NCBI GenBank assembly: GCA_016718845.1
Contig: JADKCK010000017.1
Location: 76,776-140,775 of the forward strand
DNA: 64,000 bases
Reading direction: 5' to 3'
DNA from: Sphingobacteriales bacterium
GTDB lineage: Bacteria > Bacteroidota > Bacteroidia > Chitinophagales > UBA2359
The notes under the pieces were generated by a model. The model was not told the origin of the DNA. It saw only the letters and a program-made list of their open reading frames with translations, and made no database searches. Numbering within the stretch: the first letter of the stretch is position 1; each line of letters opens with the position of its first letter. Shown piece by piece: positions 33,584 through 45,300 of the stretch. Made by a program: the position numbers and the translations under genes.

Positions 33584-35230
33584 ATGCAAAAAAACGAAAA
33601 AGAAACCTTAGAATACAACCGCAACGAAGATGCGATGAAACTCCTCATGTCGAGTTTAAATAGGCATTTGCATAAAATTTATCAAGGTGGAGGCACCAAA
33701 AATATTGCCAAACTACATGCTCAGGGCAAATTAACTGCCCGCGAACGCATAGATTTATTGTTGGATAAAGACTGCCAACGTTTTGAAATAGGCGAATTTG
33801 CAGGCTACGAAATGTACCAAGAGTATGGCGGATGCCCCTCGGGTGGTGTGGTGGTGGTGGTTGGATATGTTGCCAAGCGCATGTGCGTAGTGGTTGCCAA
33901 CGATGCCACCGTAAAAGCAGGTGCTTGGTTTCCGATAACTGCCAAAAAAAATCTACGCGCACAAGATTTTGCCATCGAAAACCACCTACCTATTATTTAT
34001 TTGGTAGATAGCGCAGGCGTGTTTTTACCTTTACAAGACGAAATCTTTCCTGACCGCGACGATTTTGGACGCATGTTTCGCAACAACTCGGTTATGTCGG
34101 CAATGGGCATACCACAAATTGCCGCTATCATGGGCAGTTGCGTAGCAGGTGGTGCATATCTCCCTATTTTGTCCGACGAGGTGCTGATTGTCGAAAAAAC
34201 AGGCTCGGTTTTTTTAGCAGGACCCGCATTGGTGCAAGCTGCCATTGGCGAACAAGTAGACAGCGAAAGCCTTGGCGGAGCTACCATGCACTGCCAACTA
34301 TCGGGCGTTACCGATTACCAAATGCCCGACGACCAAACTTGCATTGCTACTGTACGCACTTTAGTATCGCAATTGGGGCATAAACCCAAAGCAGGCTTCG
34401 ACCGCATAGCACCACAAATGCCTGCCCTTGACCCCACCGAAATATATGGCATTTTTCCAGAAGCCGGTGCAAAACCCTACGACACCCTCGACATCATCAA
34501 ACGATTAGTTGATAACTCGGAGCTTACGCAATACAAAGAAACTTACGGCAAATCTATCATCTGCGCATACGCCCGCATTGATGGTTGGGCAGTAGGCATT
34601 GTGGCAAACCAACGCAAAGTAACCAAAAATGCCAAAGGCGAAGTGCAATTTGGCGGCGTTATCTACTCCGACTCTGCCGACAAAGCCGCCCGCTTTATCA
34701 TGAACTGCAACCAAAAACACATACCTTTAGTGTTTTTGCAAGATGTAACAGGCTTTATGGTAGGCAGCCGCTCAGAACAAGGCGGCATTATCAAAGACGG
34801 GGCGAAGATGGTTAATGCCATGTCTAACTCAATAGTGCCTAAATTTACTATTGTCATGGGTAATTCGTATGGGGCAGGCAACTATGCCATGTGTGGACGT
34901 GCCTACGACCCGCGCCTAATGATGGCTTGGCCTACGGCTAAAATTGCCGTTATGGGTGGCTCGCAGGCAGCAAAAACCTTGTTACAAATACAAATTGCCA
35001 GCAAAAAAGGTCGGGGCGAAGAGGTAACGCCACAACAAGAACAGGACATGTTTGAACACATCAAACAACGATACGATACCCAAACTACGCCTTATTACGC
35101 TGCTGCCCGTTTGTGGGTAGATGCTATCATTGACCCGCTCGATACCCGCAAAATTATATCCATGGGCATAGAAATGGCAAGCCATAAACCTATTACCACC
35201 GATTATAAAGTGGGCGTAATGCAAACCTAA
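33584..35230 (+). CDS. Acyl-CoA carboxylase beta (carboxyltransferase) subunit, methylcrotonyl-CoA type
   Basis: The product is 548 aa and should transfer carboxyl from biotin to an acyl-CoA in the cytoplasm. Its motifs match the methylcrotonyl-CoA carboxylase beta branch: IIYLVDSAGVFLPLQDEIFP, DRDDFGRMFRN, PQIAAIMGSCVAGGAYLPIL, VFLAGPALVQAAIGEQVDSE, and in the C-terminal half FLQDVTGFMVGSRSEQGGII and NSYGAGNYAMCGRAYDPR. The LPLQDEIFPDRD segment favours methylcrotonyl-CoA (leucine breakdown) over propionyl-CoA, but substrate cannot be fixed by eye. No biotin carboxylase or biotin carrier gene lies nearby, so the partner must be encoded elsewhere. Single gene with a terminator shared with the convergent xdhC-like gene. 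Confidence 0.92.
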   Translation: MQKNEKETLEYNRNEDAMKLLMSSLNRHLHKIYQGGGTKNIAKLHAQGKLTARERIDLLLDKDCQRFEIGEFAGYEMYQEYGGCPSGGVVVVVGYVAKRMCVVVANDATVKAGAWFPITAKKNLRAQDFAIENHLPIIYLVDSAGVFLPLQDEIFPDRDDFGRMFRNNSVMSAMGIPQIAAIMGSCVAGGAYLPILSDEVLIVEKTGSVFLAGPALVQAAIGEQVDSESLGGATMHCQLSGVTDYQMPDDQTCIATVRTLVSQLGHKPKAGFDRIAPQMPALDPTEIYGIFPEAGAKPYDTLDIIKRLVDNSELTQYKETYGKSIICAYARIDGWAVGIVANQRKVTKNAKGEVQFGGVIYSDSADKAARFIMNCNQKHIPLVFLQDVTGFMVGSRSEQGGIIKDGAKMVNAMSNSIVPKFTIVMGNSYGAGNYAMCGRAYDPRLMMAWPTAKIAVMGGSQAAKTLLQIQIASKKGRGEEVTPQQEQDMFEHIKQRYDTQTTPYYAAARLWVDAIIDPLDTRKIISMGIEMASHKPITTDYKVGVMQT

Positions 35231-35246
35231 ATACCTATCGCACAGC

Positions 35247-35287
35247 AAAAAACGCTCTTAGCACACACAGCTAAGAGCGTTTTTTTG
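35247..35287. terminator. Bidirectional terminator
   Basis: AAAAAACGCTCTTAGC (35247-35262) and GCTAAGAGCGTTTTTT form a perfect 16-bp stem with a short loop and T runs on both strands. It lies between the convergent carboxyltransferase and XdhC-family genes. Confidence 0.9.
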
Positions 35288-35316
35288 TTGCATGTAACAT
35301 TCATCTGGCAAATTGT

Positions 35317-36300
35317 TTATGGCAAATCGCCCAATGCTCGTCCAGTGGGTAAGTTTTTATTTTTTTGGTAGATGATTTGAGCGGCAATACTCACGGCTAT
35401 CTCTTGAGTTGTTTTGCTAAGTATGGGCAAACCTATGGGCATAAACACGTGTTTTAAATCGGCAGTGCTAATACCTTCACTGATAAGTTCGGCAATAAGG
35501 GTATTTATTTTGGCATCGCTGCCCATTAAGCCTATGTAATAATAGGGTTTATTGTACAGTTGTTTTAGCACTGTTTTGTCGGTTCGGTAGCCAAAGGTGG
35601 CAATTACCACATAATGCTTGGGGTTTGGGGGTATAAGTTGGGCTATTTGCTCGTAATCAACTAAGTGTTTTTGGTGAGCGAATGTGTTGCTTTGTAAGGT
35701 GTTTAGATTGGGGCGATTATCGTAAATATGAACATAAAACCCCAAAAAGTGCATTAACTGGCTAAGTGCCAAACCCACATGTCCGCCGCCAATAAGGTGT
35801 ATAACTGGGCGTGTGTCTAAGGCTTCGGTGTATGTCCATTGTTGGTTATTATCTACAAATAAGCCTGTTTTTATGTTTGGGTTGTAGGATAAAAGCTGCA
35901 AACCCTGCATTGATATTGCTAAAATGGCTTGAGTGCCTTGTTGCAAGTGCTGTAACAAGGTGTCTATGGTAGCTGCATCGTTGTTGGTTAATGGCACAAA
36001 AGCAATGGTTTGGCTACCCGAACAAATCATACCCGACTGGTTTTGAGCATGTTGTTTGTCGTGGTATTGCTCTACTATACTTACTTGATTTGTTTTTTTA
36101 GCCAATAGCATCTTTGCTTTTTCTACCAACTTTTGCTCCATAATACCCCCACCAATAGTGCCATAAAAAGCACCATCGGCAGCAACAGCCATTTTAAAGC
36201 CCTGTCGCCCCGGCGAGCTACCATCGCTGTTAAGCACATACAATAGCATCACTGCCGCTGTAGTGTCGATTTTTTGTTGTACAAAAATCCAAAAGTCCAT
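35317..36300 (-). CDS. XdhC/CoxI family protein
   Basis: The product is 327 aa. The N-terminal XdhC_CoxI domain shows NSDGSSPGRQGFKMAVAADG and GTIGGGIMEQKLVEKA; the middle GMICSGSQTIAF; the C-terminal Rossmann domain has the NAD-type loop VIHLIGGGHVGLALSQL near residue 170, then VVIATFGYRTDKTVLKQL and IGLMGSDAKINTL. XdhC proteins load sulfurated molybdenum cofactor into xanthine dehydrogenase-type enzymes. No molybdoenzyme gene is in the window, so its client is elsewhere. Cytoplasmic. It is convergent with the carboxyltransferase and divergent from nothing; the upstream gene is the gliding-type protein 47 bp away on the same strand. Confidence 0.9.
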   Translation of the reverse strand: MDFWIFVQQKIDTTAAVMLLYVLNSDGSSPGRQGFKMAVAADGAFYGTIGGGIMEQKLVEKAKMLLAKKTNQVSIVEQYHDKQHAQNQSGMICSGSQTIAFVPLTNNDAATIDTLLQHLQQGTQAILAISMQGLQLLSYNPNIKTGLFVDNNQQWTYTEALDTRPVIHLIGGGHVGLALSQLMHFLGFYVHIYDNRPNLNTLQSNTFAHQKHLVDYEQIAQLIPPNPKHYVVIATFGYRTDKTVLKQLYNKPYYYIGLMGSDAKINTLIAELISEGISTADLKHVFMPIGLPILSKTTQEIAVSIAAQIIYQKNKNLPTGRALGDLP

Positions 36301-36346
36301 TAATTAGTTGTGCTTAGTTTTTAAACTGTTGCCTATTATGGGGTTA

Positions 36347-39267
36347 TCATCGTATCAGCGATAGGTTGCCTTTAAAGGTTTTCTTTTCGCCATCTGTAAA
36401 AGTAATTTCGCCTTTGTACACATAAACGCCTATCTCTTGGGTTTGTCCTTTGTAGGCACCGTCCCATGTATCGGTTGGATTGTTACTTGTAAACACATTT
36501 TCACCCCAACGGTTGTATATGGCTATGTTATAGCTTGCAACATTATTGGCATAGATGCTAAAATAGTCGTTTATATTATCGTTGTTTGGCGAAAAAGCAT
36601 TGGGTATCAACAACGGATTTGCTATTATTAACTTAGTTTGCACGCTTGTTGTGCCTATACAGCCATTGGCATCGGTAACCGTAAGGGTATAGGTGTTACT
36701 TTCGTTGATTTGTATGCTAGGTGTATTACTTCCGTTACTCCAAGCATAATAGGTATAATTGTCGCCCGAGGCAGTTAATGTGGTGGTGTTGCCTTCTTGT
36801 ATGATTAGATTGCCTACAATAACAGGCGTTGGATTATTGACCGTTACCACATTGGCTGTTGTTGTTGCGGTACAGCCATTGGCATCGGTAACGGTAAGGC
36901 TGTATGTGCCATTACTTACTTCAATGCTGGCAGTTGTTTGGTTAGTAGACCATTGGTAATTAACAAAATCTGCGTTAGCAAATAAAGTAACCATTTCGTT
37001 TTCGCAGGCGATGCCATTGCCTACAACAATAGCTTGCGGTTGGCTTATGCTAACACTTGTTTGTGCAGTGGCGGTACATCCTGCAACGTTGGTAACTGTT
37101 ACGGTATAGGTGGCTGCTTGATTGACAACAATGCTTTGATTAATACTACCATTTGACCACAAATAGGCATCAAAACTGTTTGCTTGCAAGGTAGTACTAT
37201 CGTTTTGGCAGATGATAGTATTGCCTGTTAGTGCTACATTGGGCAATTGGTTTACTATAATGGCAACATCGCCAGTAGCTGTGCAGCCGCTATTTGGGTC
37301 GGTAACCGTTACAACATAAACGGTTGTTTGGTTGGGCGATGCAATGGGATTGATAACATTGGGGTTGCTTAAACCTGTTGTTGGCTGCCACTGTACATTG
37401 GTATTGGCGGCGGTAGTGGCATTTATAGGCACCGATTGATTGTTGCAAATAATTAAATTACTGGGCAACAATAAGGCTAAATCGGTGACCTCGATGGTAA
37501 AGCTGGCGGTGTCGGTACAGCCCGATGCCGATATGGCTACCAAACTATAAGTAGTAGTTTGTATAGGGGCAACGGTAGGTGTTAAACTATCGGGGTTGCT
37601 TAAGCCCGTTGTTGGTAACCACTCAAAATTAGTAGCATCTATCATCTGTCCTTGTAACGTAATAGTTTCGCCCAAGCAAATGTTTGCATTACTTGTAATA
37701 ATGGCTTGTGGTTGGCTTATGCTAACGCTTGTTTGCGCGGTAGCGGTGCAGCCTGCCGCACTACTAACCGTTACGGTATAAGTGTTGGCTTGGTTGGTAG
37801 TAATGCTTTGGTTAGTGCTGCCGTTTGACCACAGATAAGTAGCAAACCCATTGGTTTGCAAGGTAGTGCTATCGCCTTGGCAGATAGTGGTGGCTCCGGT
37901 CAAAACAACTTGGGGCAGTTCGTTCACCAAAACAGTGACATCGGCAGTGGCTATGCAAGTGCTATTGGGGGTTGTAACCGTAACAACATAGGTAGTTGTT
38001 TGGCTGGGCGATGCAATGGGGTTAATAATGTTAGGGTTACTTAAACCTGTTGTTGGCAACCATTGTATGTTGGTATTGGGGTAAGTAGTGCCATCAATAG
38101 GCACTGATTGGTTGTTGCAAATACTCAAATCGTTGGGCAGCGATAAATCTAAATCATCTACCCAAATGGTAACAGTAGTGGTATCGCTACAGCCCGATGT
38201 TGCATTAAGTGCTATTAAATTATAGGTAGTAGTTTGTGTGGGTACAACGGTAGTAGTTAAGCTGTTGGGGTTGCTTAAACCTGTTGCGGGCAACCATTGA
38301 AAATTGGTGGCACCAAATAACTCACCTTGTAGCGTAACGCTTTCACCCAAGCAAATAGTATCGTTGCCCGATGTGGTAAGCACTTGAGCTTGCGCTAATA
38401 CTACCGCACAATTGGCAACATTAAACTGAAAATCGCGCATTTTGGTGCTTAAAAAAACTCCATCGCGATACTCGCTTACACAAATACCTACCACATATTG
38501 CCCTATTTGCGTCGGGAAAGCGGTTAACTCGCCCGTAATGGGGTCAATGCTCATAGGTGGCGAACCGCCCAACTGATTGGTGGCGCTAAATGGGGCTAAC
38601 CAATCAACGGTATTGTAATTAACAGGCGGGTCGGGTGTAGAGTTATTGGTAGAACCTCCATCAAAGGGTTCGCAGATGCTGTACACCAACGAGTCGCCGT
38701 CGACATCGGTAGCCGAATGGTCGAACACCAAAGGGCTATTTACACAAATAACAATGGGCGGATAATTGGTAAACACCGGGCTGCTATTGTTACATCCACC
38801 CGTAACAGGCGGTATATCTAATACATAGGTCGAGCCAGTGTCGCCTGGGTCGTTAATATTAACAATGGTGTTATTGCGGCAACAGCGTTGATATATCACC
38901 TGATACCCACCCGTTGAAGGGGGTAAATTGACAACTCTGGTATAGTAGCCTCGCTCGACACACACATCGGGGGCATCTTCGATACATAAACCATCGGTGA
39001 CAATCGGAACATTGATAACCGTATTTAAATCAACCGAAGGCGACTGTATAACATTACCTGCGCTGTTGTAAATAAAAATTTCGGCAGGGTCATCTAAATC
39101 GGCACAAAAAAACAATTGCAGTCGCGATAGACATACAAATTAATGCGGTACGAGTTGCCACCTAAACATTCGTAACTCATCTCGCCGCCTACAAGATGAG
39201 CTGCTTTTAGCTGGATGTTGCAACAGCATAAACCAAATATTAGCGATAAAAAGTAAAGGTTTTTCAT
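36347..39267 (-). CDS. Gliding-motility-associated surface protein with T9SS type B sorting domain, frameshifted near its start
   Basis: The main open frame is 36347-39115 (922 aa). The real start is probably the ATG at 39267: it encodes a signal peptide (NLYFLSLIFGLCCCNIQLKA) and the familiar opening AAHLVGGEMSYECLGGNSYR followed by INLYVYRDCN. The frame breaks at the A7 run 39106-39112; one extra base joins YRDCN to CADLDDPAEIFIYN. The body contains two near-identical repeats of roughly 230 residues (for example TNFQWLPATGLSNPNSLTTT and TNFEWLPTTGLSNPDSLTPT). The C-terminus, LLIPNAFSPNNDNINDYFSI followed by YNRWGENVF and GVYVYKGEI, is the gliding-type (type B) sorting domain. It predicts a large surface-anchored adhesin exported by the T9SS. 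Confidence 0.85.
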
Positions 39268-39434
39268 ACTTGTCTTTTTTTAGGATTGATGATGTAAAAA
39301 GGAGTGTTTGTGCAAATAGACAGCGGTAAGTGTATGCATTTTGGCGTATTTTTAGCAGCTCCTTTGGGTTGATAAATTTGCAATAAAAATGGGTTATTTA
39401 TCGCTTTGTGGCGGTAGTAACCCAATTGATAGTG

Positions 39435-39442
39435 CAAAGGTA
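39435..39442 (-). promoter_or_regulatory. -7 box upstream of the gliding-type gene
   Basis: TACCTTTG followed by GCAC on the minus strand, about 170 bp before the ATG at 39267. The rest of the 482-bp gap up to 39749 is AT-rich with nothing else recognisable. Confidence 0.45.
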
Positions 39443-39749
39443 TGGAAAGTACGAAGGAGATAAAAATACAAAAAACAAGTTTTGTTAAGTAACAAATTTT
39501 GCTTTTGTGTTTAAAGTTTAAAGAAATTAATTGGGAATTTGCTGACTTATAGTATCTTACAAAATTAAAAAAAAAGATTTGTGTTACTCAAAAGCTTTTT
39601 TGATTTAAACAACTAATCACTAACTTTACGGTATGCAATAAATTGTGTGGGCAGAGCTGGGTATCGGCTAGGTAAATAAAAACTCTTTTTAATTCGTTTT
39701 AATCTGTGTGCTAAATAATGCCAAATAACATAGTGTATAACATCAGCAA

Positions 39750-42140
39750 TCAATTAACCAACACTTCGTAGCTATATGGCGGTAGGGTAAGTGTAATGGT
39801 TTGTTTTTTGATTTTAGCTTTACCAAACTGTGCTTTTAGTTTTTTGATATTGGTGTATCGGGCGGGCAGTGTAAGGCTAATGCTTTTTGGTTTGTCGGAT
39901 TTGTTGTACATCACCACTACTGTTTTGTCTAAGTAGTTGCGGGCATAGCAATACGTTTTATCATCTACCAGCAAAGGTACAAAATCGCCGTAGAGTAATG
40001 CCATGTTGTTGCGGCGCAGATGTGTTAGTTTTGACAGGTTTTGTTTTAGGGCTGTTTCTTCGGGTTTTAGGTTATCAAAGCGCATCATGCGGCGGTTGTC
40101 GGGGTCGTCGGCACCGGGTATGCCTATTTCATCGCCATAATAAATAACGGGCACGCCGGGTATGGTGGTAATAAAACAATGCAATAGGCTTAATTTTTTG
40201 TAGCCAATGAGGTTAGTAACTTCAATATTGCGTGTCCAGCCGGCAGCTTTGGGGTCTTCGTTAAATTTAAGGTCGCCACTTGCCAACGATATAAAACGTG
40301 CCATATCGTGGTTGCCTGTAATGTTGCCCATCAACGAGTGGCAGCCGTAGTAGTTGAAGGTTTCGGCTATCGAGTTATCGAGTTTGGTAAAAGGTTCGGC
40401 ATCAATGGCAAACACCGAGCGGGCATCGAAATACAAATTAAAATCGAACTGTGCATCTAATTGCCCCGACCCCACATAACTACCAATTAACTCGCGACTG
40501 CCAAAGGTTTCGCCAATTTGATAAACGCTTTTGTTTTGCGGTATCATCACCTCTGTTTTTAGGCGTTTGGTAAGCATCTGCCAAAAAATATTGTGGATAT
40601 GTTTTACGGCATCGTGCCTAAATCCGTCAAGGTCGTAGGTATTTAGCCAATAAAGGGTGGTATCTACCAGCATGTTTGATACCTGCGGTTGATTGTGGTC
40701 TATGGAGGGTAAAAAGGTATCGAACCATGTTGTTAGGCGTTCTTCGTCCCAAAGGCGTATATTTTTGCGCCCGTCGGGCAGCACCAATGGCGAAAACCAA
40801 TCGGGGTGTTGTTTCCAAACCTCTGACTCTTCGTGTACGTGGTTCGACACAAAATCTAACAGCACATTCATGTTTTTGTGGTGTGCTTGTTGTACCAATT
40901 GTTTTAGTTCGGTATCGGTGCCAAAGCGGTGGTCTACTTTGGTTAGTTTTACGGGCCAGTAGCCATGATAACCCGAGTAGTAGCGTTTAGGTTCGGGGTA
41001 CTCTTGGTAAGCGCCTTCGGGGTTTTGCACTAATGGCGATACCCACAAGGTATTAACACCTAAATTGTCGAAATAGTTGTCATCTATTTTTTGAGTAACG
41101 CCTGTCAAATCGCCGCCGTAGTAGTTGGCTTGTGGCAAAACGCGCGGGTCTTTTACCGTTTGGTTATTGTTTTTATTGCCATCAGCAAACCTGTCGACCA
41201 TCATAAAGTACATAATTTGGGTATGATGATCTTGGCGGGTTAGTGTTTTGGGGTCGGTGATAGGCACGCCATACGCCAACGGAATGTACAGGTCGTTGCC
41301 CATACCCTCTTTGTTATAGGCATACACGCGCAACACCGACCGAGGGGTAGTAAAAGCCTCGTTAGGCAGTGTAAGGGTGGTGCTAATATCGCGCAGTTTG
41401 ATGTTGCTGTTTGGTAAACTTTGGTTTTGCCAGAAGGCAATAAGGTGTTCAATGCCATTTTGCACTTCTATGTTAATGGTTTTGTTGCTGTTTAGTGGCG
41501 TTTTTAGGTAGATTTGGGGGAGCTTTTGCCGATTAGTGCCACCTACTTTTGCCAACGAGTTGTATCCGCCAATGTTGTTGTCCACCGAGTCGGTTTTTGC
41601 GGGGTCGAGCATCCATTTGCCATCTACCACCAATTGATACTGGTAATTGCCCGGCTCAAGGGGTATATCTATCTGCCAAACGCCGTTTTTTTGTGTTAGA
41701 TTGGTATTTTTAGGGTTCCAATCGTTTATCTGTCCGGCTACTTGTACCGTATTATAGGTTTTACCTTTGGCATCGAAACTAAAGGTGTAGGGTATCTTCA
41801 ACGATTTTTTTACCAAAATAGCGTACTCGTTTTTGGTTTTGGTGATGATGTGCAACACCGACAATAGTGGTAGCTTGTCGTATTTATCCTTAGCGCCCAA
41901 AACAACCTTAGTTTTGTCGGGCGATAGTTTTGTTTTTAGCAAATCGTTGGCTTTTACCAACACCACCGCTGTTGGGTCAATAAAATAATCGTCGAGCGAT
42001 ACCTCGGTAAGGGCATTGGGTTGTAATACAATAGGCGTAGCCAAACCTACTATTTCGGTAGTTTGGGCTTGTTTGTTTTGGGCAGATGCGGTATGCCACA
42101 CTGTACAAAGGGCAACAATGATAAAAAGGTGCTTTTTCAT
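39750..42140 (-). CDS. Secreted GH13 alpha-amylase family enzyme
   Basis: The product is 796 aa and should hydrolyse alpha-glucans or maltodextrins outside the cytoplasm. A signal peptide spans about 1-20 (FIIVALCTVWHTASAQ). An early-set/glycogen-binding module follows at about 115-200 (QVAGQINDWNPKNTNLTQKN, YQYQLVVDGKWMLDPAKTDS). The GH13 barrel has all four classical regions: DFVSNHV near residue 428, GFRHDAVKH with the nucleophile Asp near 508, IGETFG with the acid/base Glu near 542, and TGNHDM near 610. The last domain (about 700-796) is a beta sandwich. There is no T9SS CTD, so it is probably periplasmic or released. It has its own -7 box at 42204-42211. No sus-type transporter genes are adjacent. 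Confidence 0.92.
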   Translation of the reverse strand: MKKHLFIIVALCTVWHTASAQNKQAQTTEIVGLATPIVLQPNALTEVSLDDYFIDPTAVVLVKANDLLKTKLSPDKTKVVLGAKDKYDKLPLLSVLHIITKTKNEYAILVKKSLKIPYTFSFDAKGKTYNTVQVAGQINDWNPKNTNLTQKNGVWQIDIPLEPGNYQYQLVVDGKWMLDPAKTDSVDNNIGGYNSLAKVGGTNRQKLPQIYLKTPLNSNKTINIEVQNGIEHLIAFWQNQSLPNSNIKLRDISTTLTLPNEAFTTPRSVLRVYAYNKEGMGNDLYIPLAYGVPITDPKTLTRQDHHTQIMYFMMVDRFADGNKNNNQTVKDPRVLPQANYYGGDLTGVTQKIDDNYFDNLGVNTLWVSPLVQNPEGAYQEYPEPKRYYSGYHGYWPVKLTKVDHRFGTDTELKQLVQQAHHKNMNVLLDFVSNHVHEESEVWKQHPDWFSPLVLPDGRKNIRLWDEERLTTWFDTFLPSIDHNQPQVSNMLVDTTLYWLNTYDLDGFRHDAVKHIHNIFWQMLTKRLKTEVMIPQNKSVYQIGETFGSRELIGSYVGSGQLDAQFDFNLYFDARSVFAIDAEPFTKLDNSIAETFNYYGCHSLMGNITGNHDMARFISLASGDLKFNEDPKAAGWTRNIEVTNLIGYKKLSLLHCFITTIPGVPVIYYGDEIGIPGADDPDNRRMMRFDNLKPEETALKQNLSKLTHLRRNNMALLYGDFVPLLVDDKTYCYARNYLDKTVVVMYNKSDKPKSISLTLPARYTNIKKLKAQFGKAKIKKQTITLTLPPYSYEVLVN

Positions 42141-42203
42141 GATTTAATTATGTTGTGCGTAAGGCAGTAGTAAAATATGTTTGAGGGGTAGCTACATGCC
42201 TTG

Positions 42204-42211
42204 CAAAAGTA
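42204..42211 (-). promoter_or_regulatory. -7 box of the amylase gene
   Basis: TACTTTTG followed by CAAGG on the minus strand, a TAnnTTTG match about 64 bp before the start codon. Confidence 0.45.
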
Positions 42212-42366
42212 CAAAAAAGAATGTACATGTAGGTTATTTTGGGTGTTTTTTTTGACGCATTAGGTATTTATTCCCTTTGGGGCTATAGATGATGAAGTAT
42301 AAAACGAACTGATAAACAACTGGAGGGGGATTTAGGGGAGGCTTATTTGGATTTAGGGGAGGCTTA

Positions 42367-45300
42367 CTACCTTTCTAATACATAATACCTAACACAAGGC
42401 TCAACAAGTTTACCATTTACATCAAAATAACCATATCTGTGGTTCTTGATAACTTTAATCTGTTCTTGTACAGACGAACTACAATGACTTCTTTCAATAA
42501 TAACATCATCATACTCAAAAGGCACTACTATTTTGTTATGTATATCAATTGCTCCATAATAACCGCCTAATTTAGCAGCCATTAAACCACTATTAGTAGC
42601 AATAAATACTTCATTATCATCTAGTTCAGTAAGTTGTACATTACCTAATTCTTCGTATACCAACGGAACAAGTACCTCGTTTTGCAAATTGATACAACCA
42701 TACTTATTATTTTTAGACACAACTAACAAATCATTACCCGCATATTTCATACTCGAGTAAATAAATGGAACAGCAATCTCCAATAAGCTATCTATTACTC
42801 CAAAATAACCATTTTTACAGGCAATAAAACAATGTTTATTGCCTACTTGTACCAAATTGCTATAATCAATCATAGACTTAAGTACTTTATTGTTGTTATC
42901 AACCACACTTGCTCCAACAAGCTTATGTAAAACTAGGATACTATTAGCAGTTAGTCTAATTCGGGTATCTCCATATTCTGTTTCGCTATGTTCTTTGCCT
43001 GTTTTATCCATCCAACACTTAGAAGTATTTGACCATCCTCTAAATAAAGCTGCTTGTGTATCATAGTATAATTCACGATAGAGCGTCTTGCACACAACTT
43101 TGCCGTTTTTATCAACCAAACCTTTTAAACCTGCACTATCTACAATGGCTAAACCATCATTAAAACTACTTATGCGGGTATATTTTAACGGAGTAATTTC
43201 TTGCCCTTTTAGATTGAGTAAACCACATAATTTACCGTTTTGTGCTACTATAAAAGTAGTTTTTGCATCGCCATACCACTGCATAGCATCGTAGTTTTTG
43301 CTAAGAACAGTACCTTTTTTATCCTGCAAATTACAGTATTTTATACCCGTATCGGCATGTTTTTGCTCCACAATAAATACATTTTTAGGCAAATAACACA
43401 AAATAGTACTTAAATGCTCATTATTCTTATTTATGGCTAGCACTTTATTATCCTTAATAAGCATAATAGCCAAGTTATTTATTAACTTAGGAGCTAGTTT
43501 ATAAACAGGAGCAAATATTTCTTTACCACTATTATTGCAGCAACCAAAATACTCGCCTTTTTTTACTACAATTAAATGTTTATACTGCCCATCGATAGGT
43601 TGGTAAATACTATCGTAAACATAAACCGGCATAGCATTAGTTATTGTAAAATTAACAAAACCCCATTTGCCATTTTTTTTAATCGCTACATAACTATCTG
43701 AATAAACATTTAAATAAACAGATAGCGTATCATACGTTCCAATGTCCAATTTTTCAAAATTTAAATTCCAAAAGCTGGCTTTACCCTCTTTCCAGAAAAC
43801 ATAACCTAACTTAGTTAATTCATACTTATCATAAATTACAGGTATTAGTACACGATTGTTAGTATCTACTACACCAAAATGTTTATCTTGTTCAACAACA
43901 AAATAAGCGTAGGTGTCGGTAGAATTAATATAAGGCCACTTATCAAGATTATGAACCATTTGATAACTAGTAGCTTCTACTCTTTGCCCAATTTTATGCA
44001 AAACCACTTTTTCTTTATGTACGTTTGTGCCTTTAAACCAACTAAATTGATTAAAACTCTCCAATTTACTATATATGGGGTCTATTATCCAATTTCCAGT
44101 AGTATCTATCATGCCATAAAAATCCTCAAATTTAACAATTGCCAAACCATATTCAAAAGGAGTTGTTTCGCTAAATAAAAAGTCAATAACCAAACGTCCT
44201 TTGCTATTCATATAGCCATATTTTAGCTCAACAGGATAATTATTTACTTTAATAGTGTCGCGTTTAGCAACAGATATTAAATCATCCGAAAATTGAAATT
44301 CATAAATACCATCCACACGGCCAAAAAGATTTAGTGGTTGACAAACTGTTTTAAAACGGCTACCATTACTACTAGGTTGGATATTGTCTATAACAATATC
44401 AAAAGCATCAGTAACTATTTGTTGACCAGTTGTGTCAATAAAAATAGTTTTACCGTTACCAGGCATTGCCAAAGCCACTCCTTTATCAAAATAAGTTACC
44501 CCCTTATAAATAATAGGCACTACAACTTTGCCGTTTAAATCAATTAAGCCAACTTTATTATTTTGTTGTACAGCAGCACGTCCATTATAAAAGTTCCAAA
44601 CATGCTGATACTTAGCCTCAATAACTTCATCATCAAAACGATTAACAAAACCTACTTTACCATTTCGGACAGCAATAAACCTGTCTTGAATACCTAAATT
44701 TCTACTGTCTAACAATCTATGGAAACAATGGCTATATTTAGGTGCTAGATTAACCCAAACATTACTATTTGCAAACCGTACTCCCCAAGCATTAACCTCA
44801 ACACTATCACTTTTAGCTGTTTTCCAAATATCGCTATACACAGCAGGCACAAGCTCATTCCCAACTGAGTCAATAAGCCCTTGTTTGCCATTTTTGCGTA
44901 CCAATATAGCATTAATATGTTGGTTATTTAGTGGATTATAAACACTAGCTAAAGTACTAGCTACTACTTCCAACTGAAGGAATACATGAGTACGATTATC
45001 TAAAGCATAAGATTCAGGTATTAACCCATTAGCAACCAAAGCAATATTAGCACGTTCAAAACAATAAATAGAGTCGTAAACATAGTCTGTTTGCAAAATG
45101 CCTTGTGTGTTGCATAGTGCATATTTATTGTCTTTTTTAACAATAAACCTAATCCAATCAGATTTTTTGGGCAGATATTTAGGTTTTGGGGGCTGATTTA
45201 AAGGCCAGCCTCTAGCACTAATACGGGTTTCTTTTTTTGGAGTTTTATGATAGATAGGGCATAAATCCAAAGTATCGCCCTTAACACTAACTAATTTAAG

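Noticed and set aside
36437..38044. Plus-strand open frames within the gliding-type gene
   Set aside because: Shadows of the repeated, low-complexity adhesin; they have no independent motifs.
39885..41700. Plus-strand open frames within the amylase region
   Set aside because: Shadows of the GH13 gene, whose four catalytic regions are all on the minus strand.
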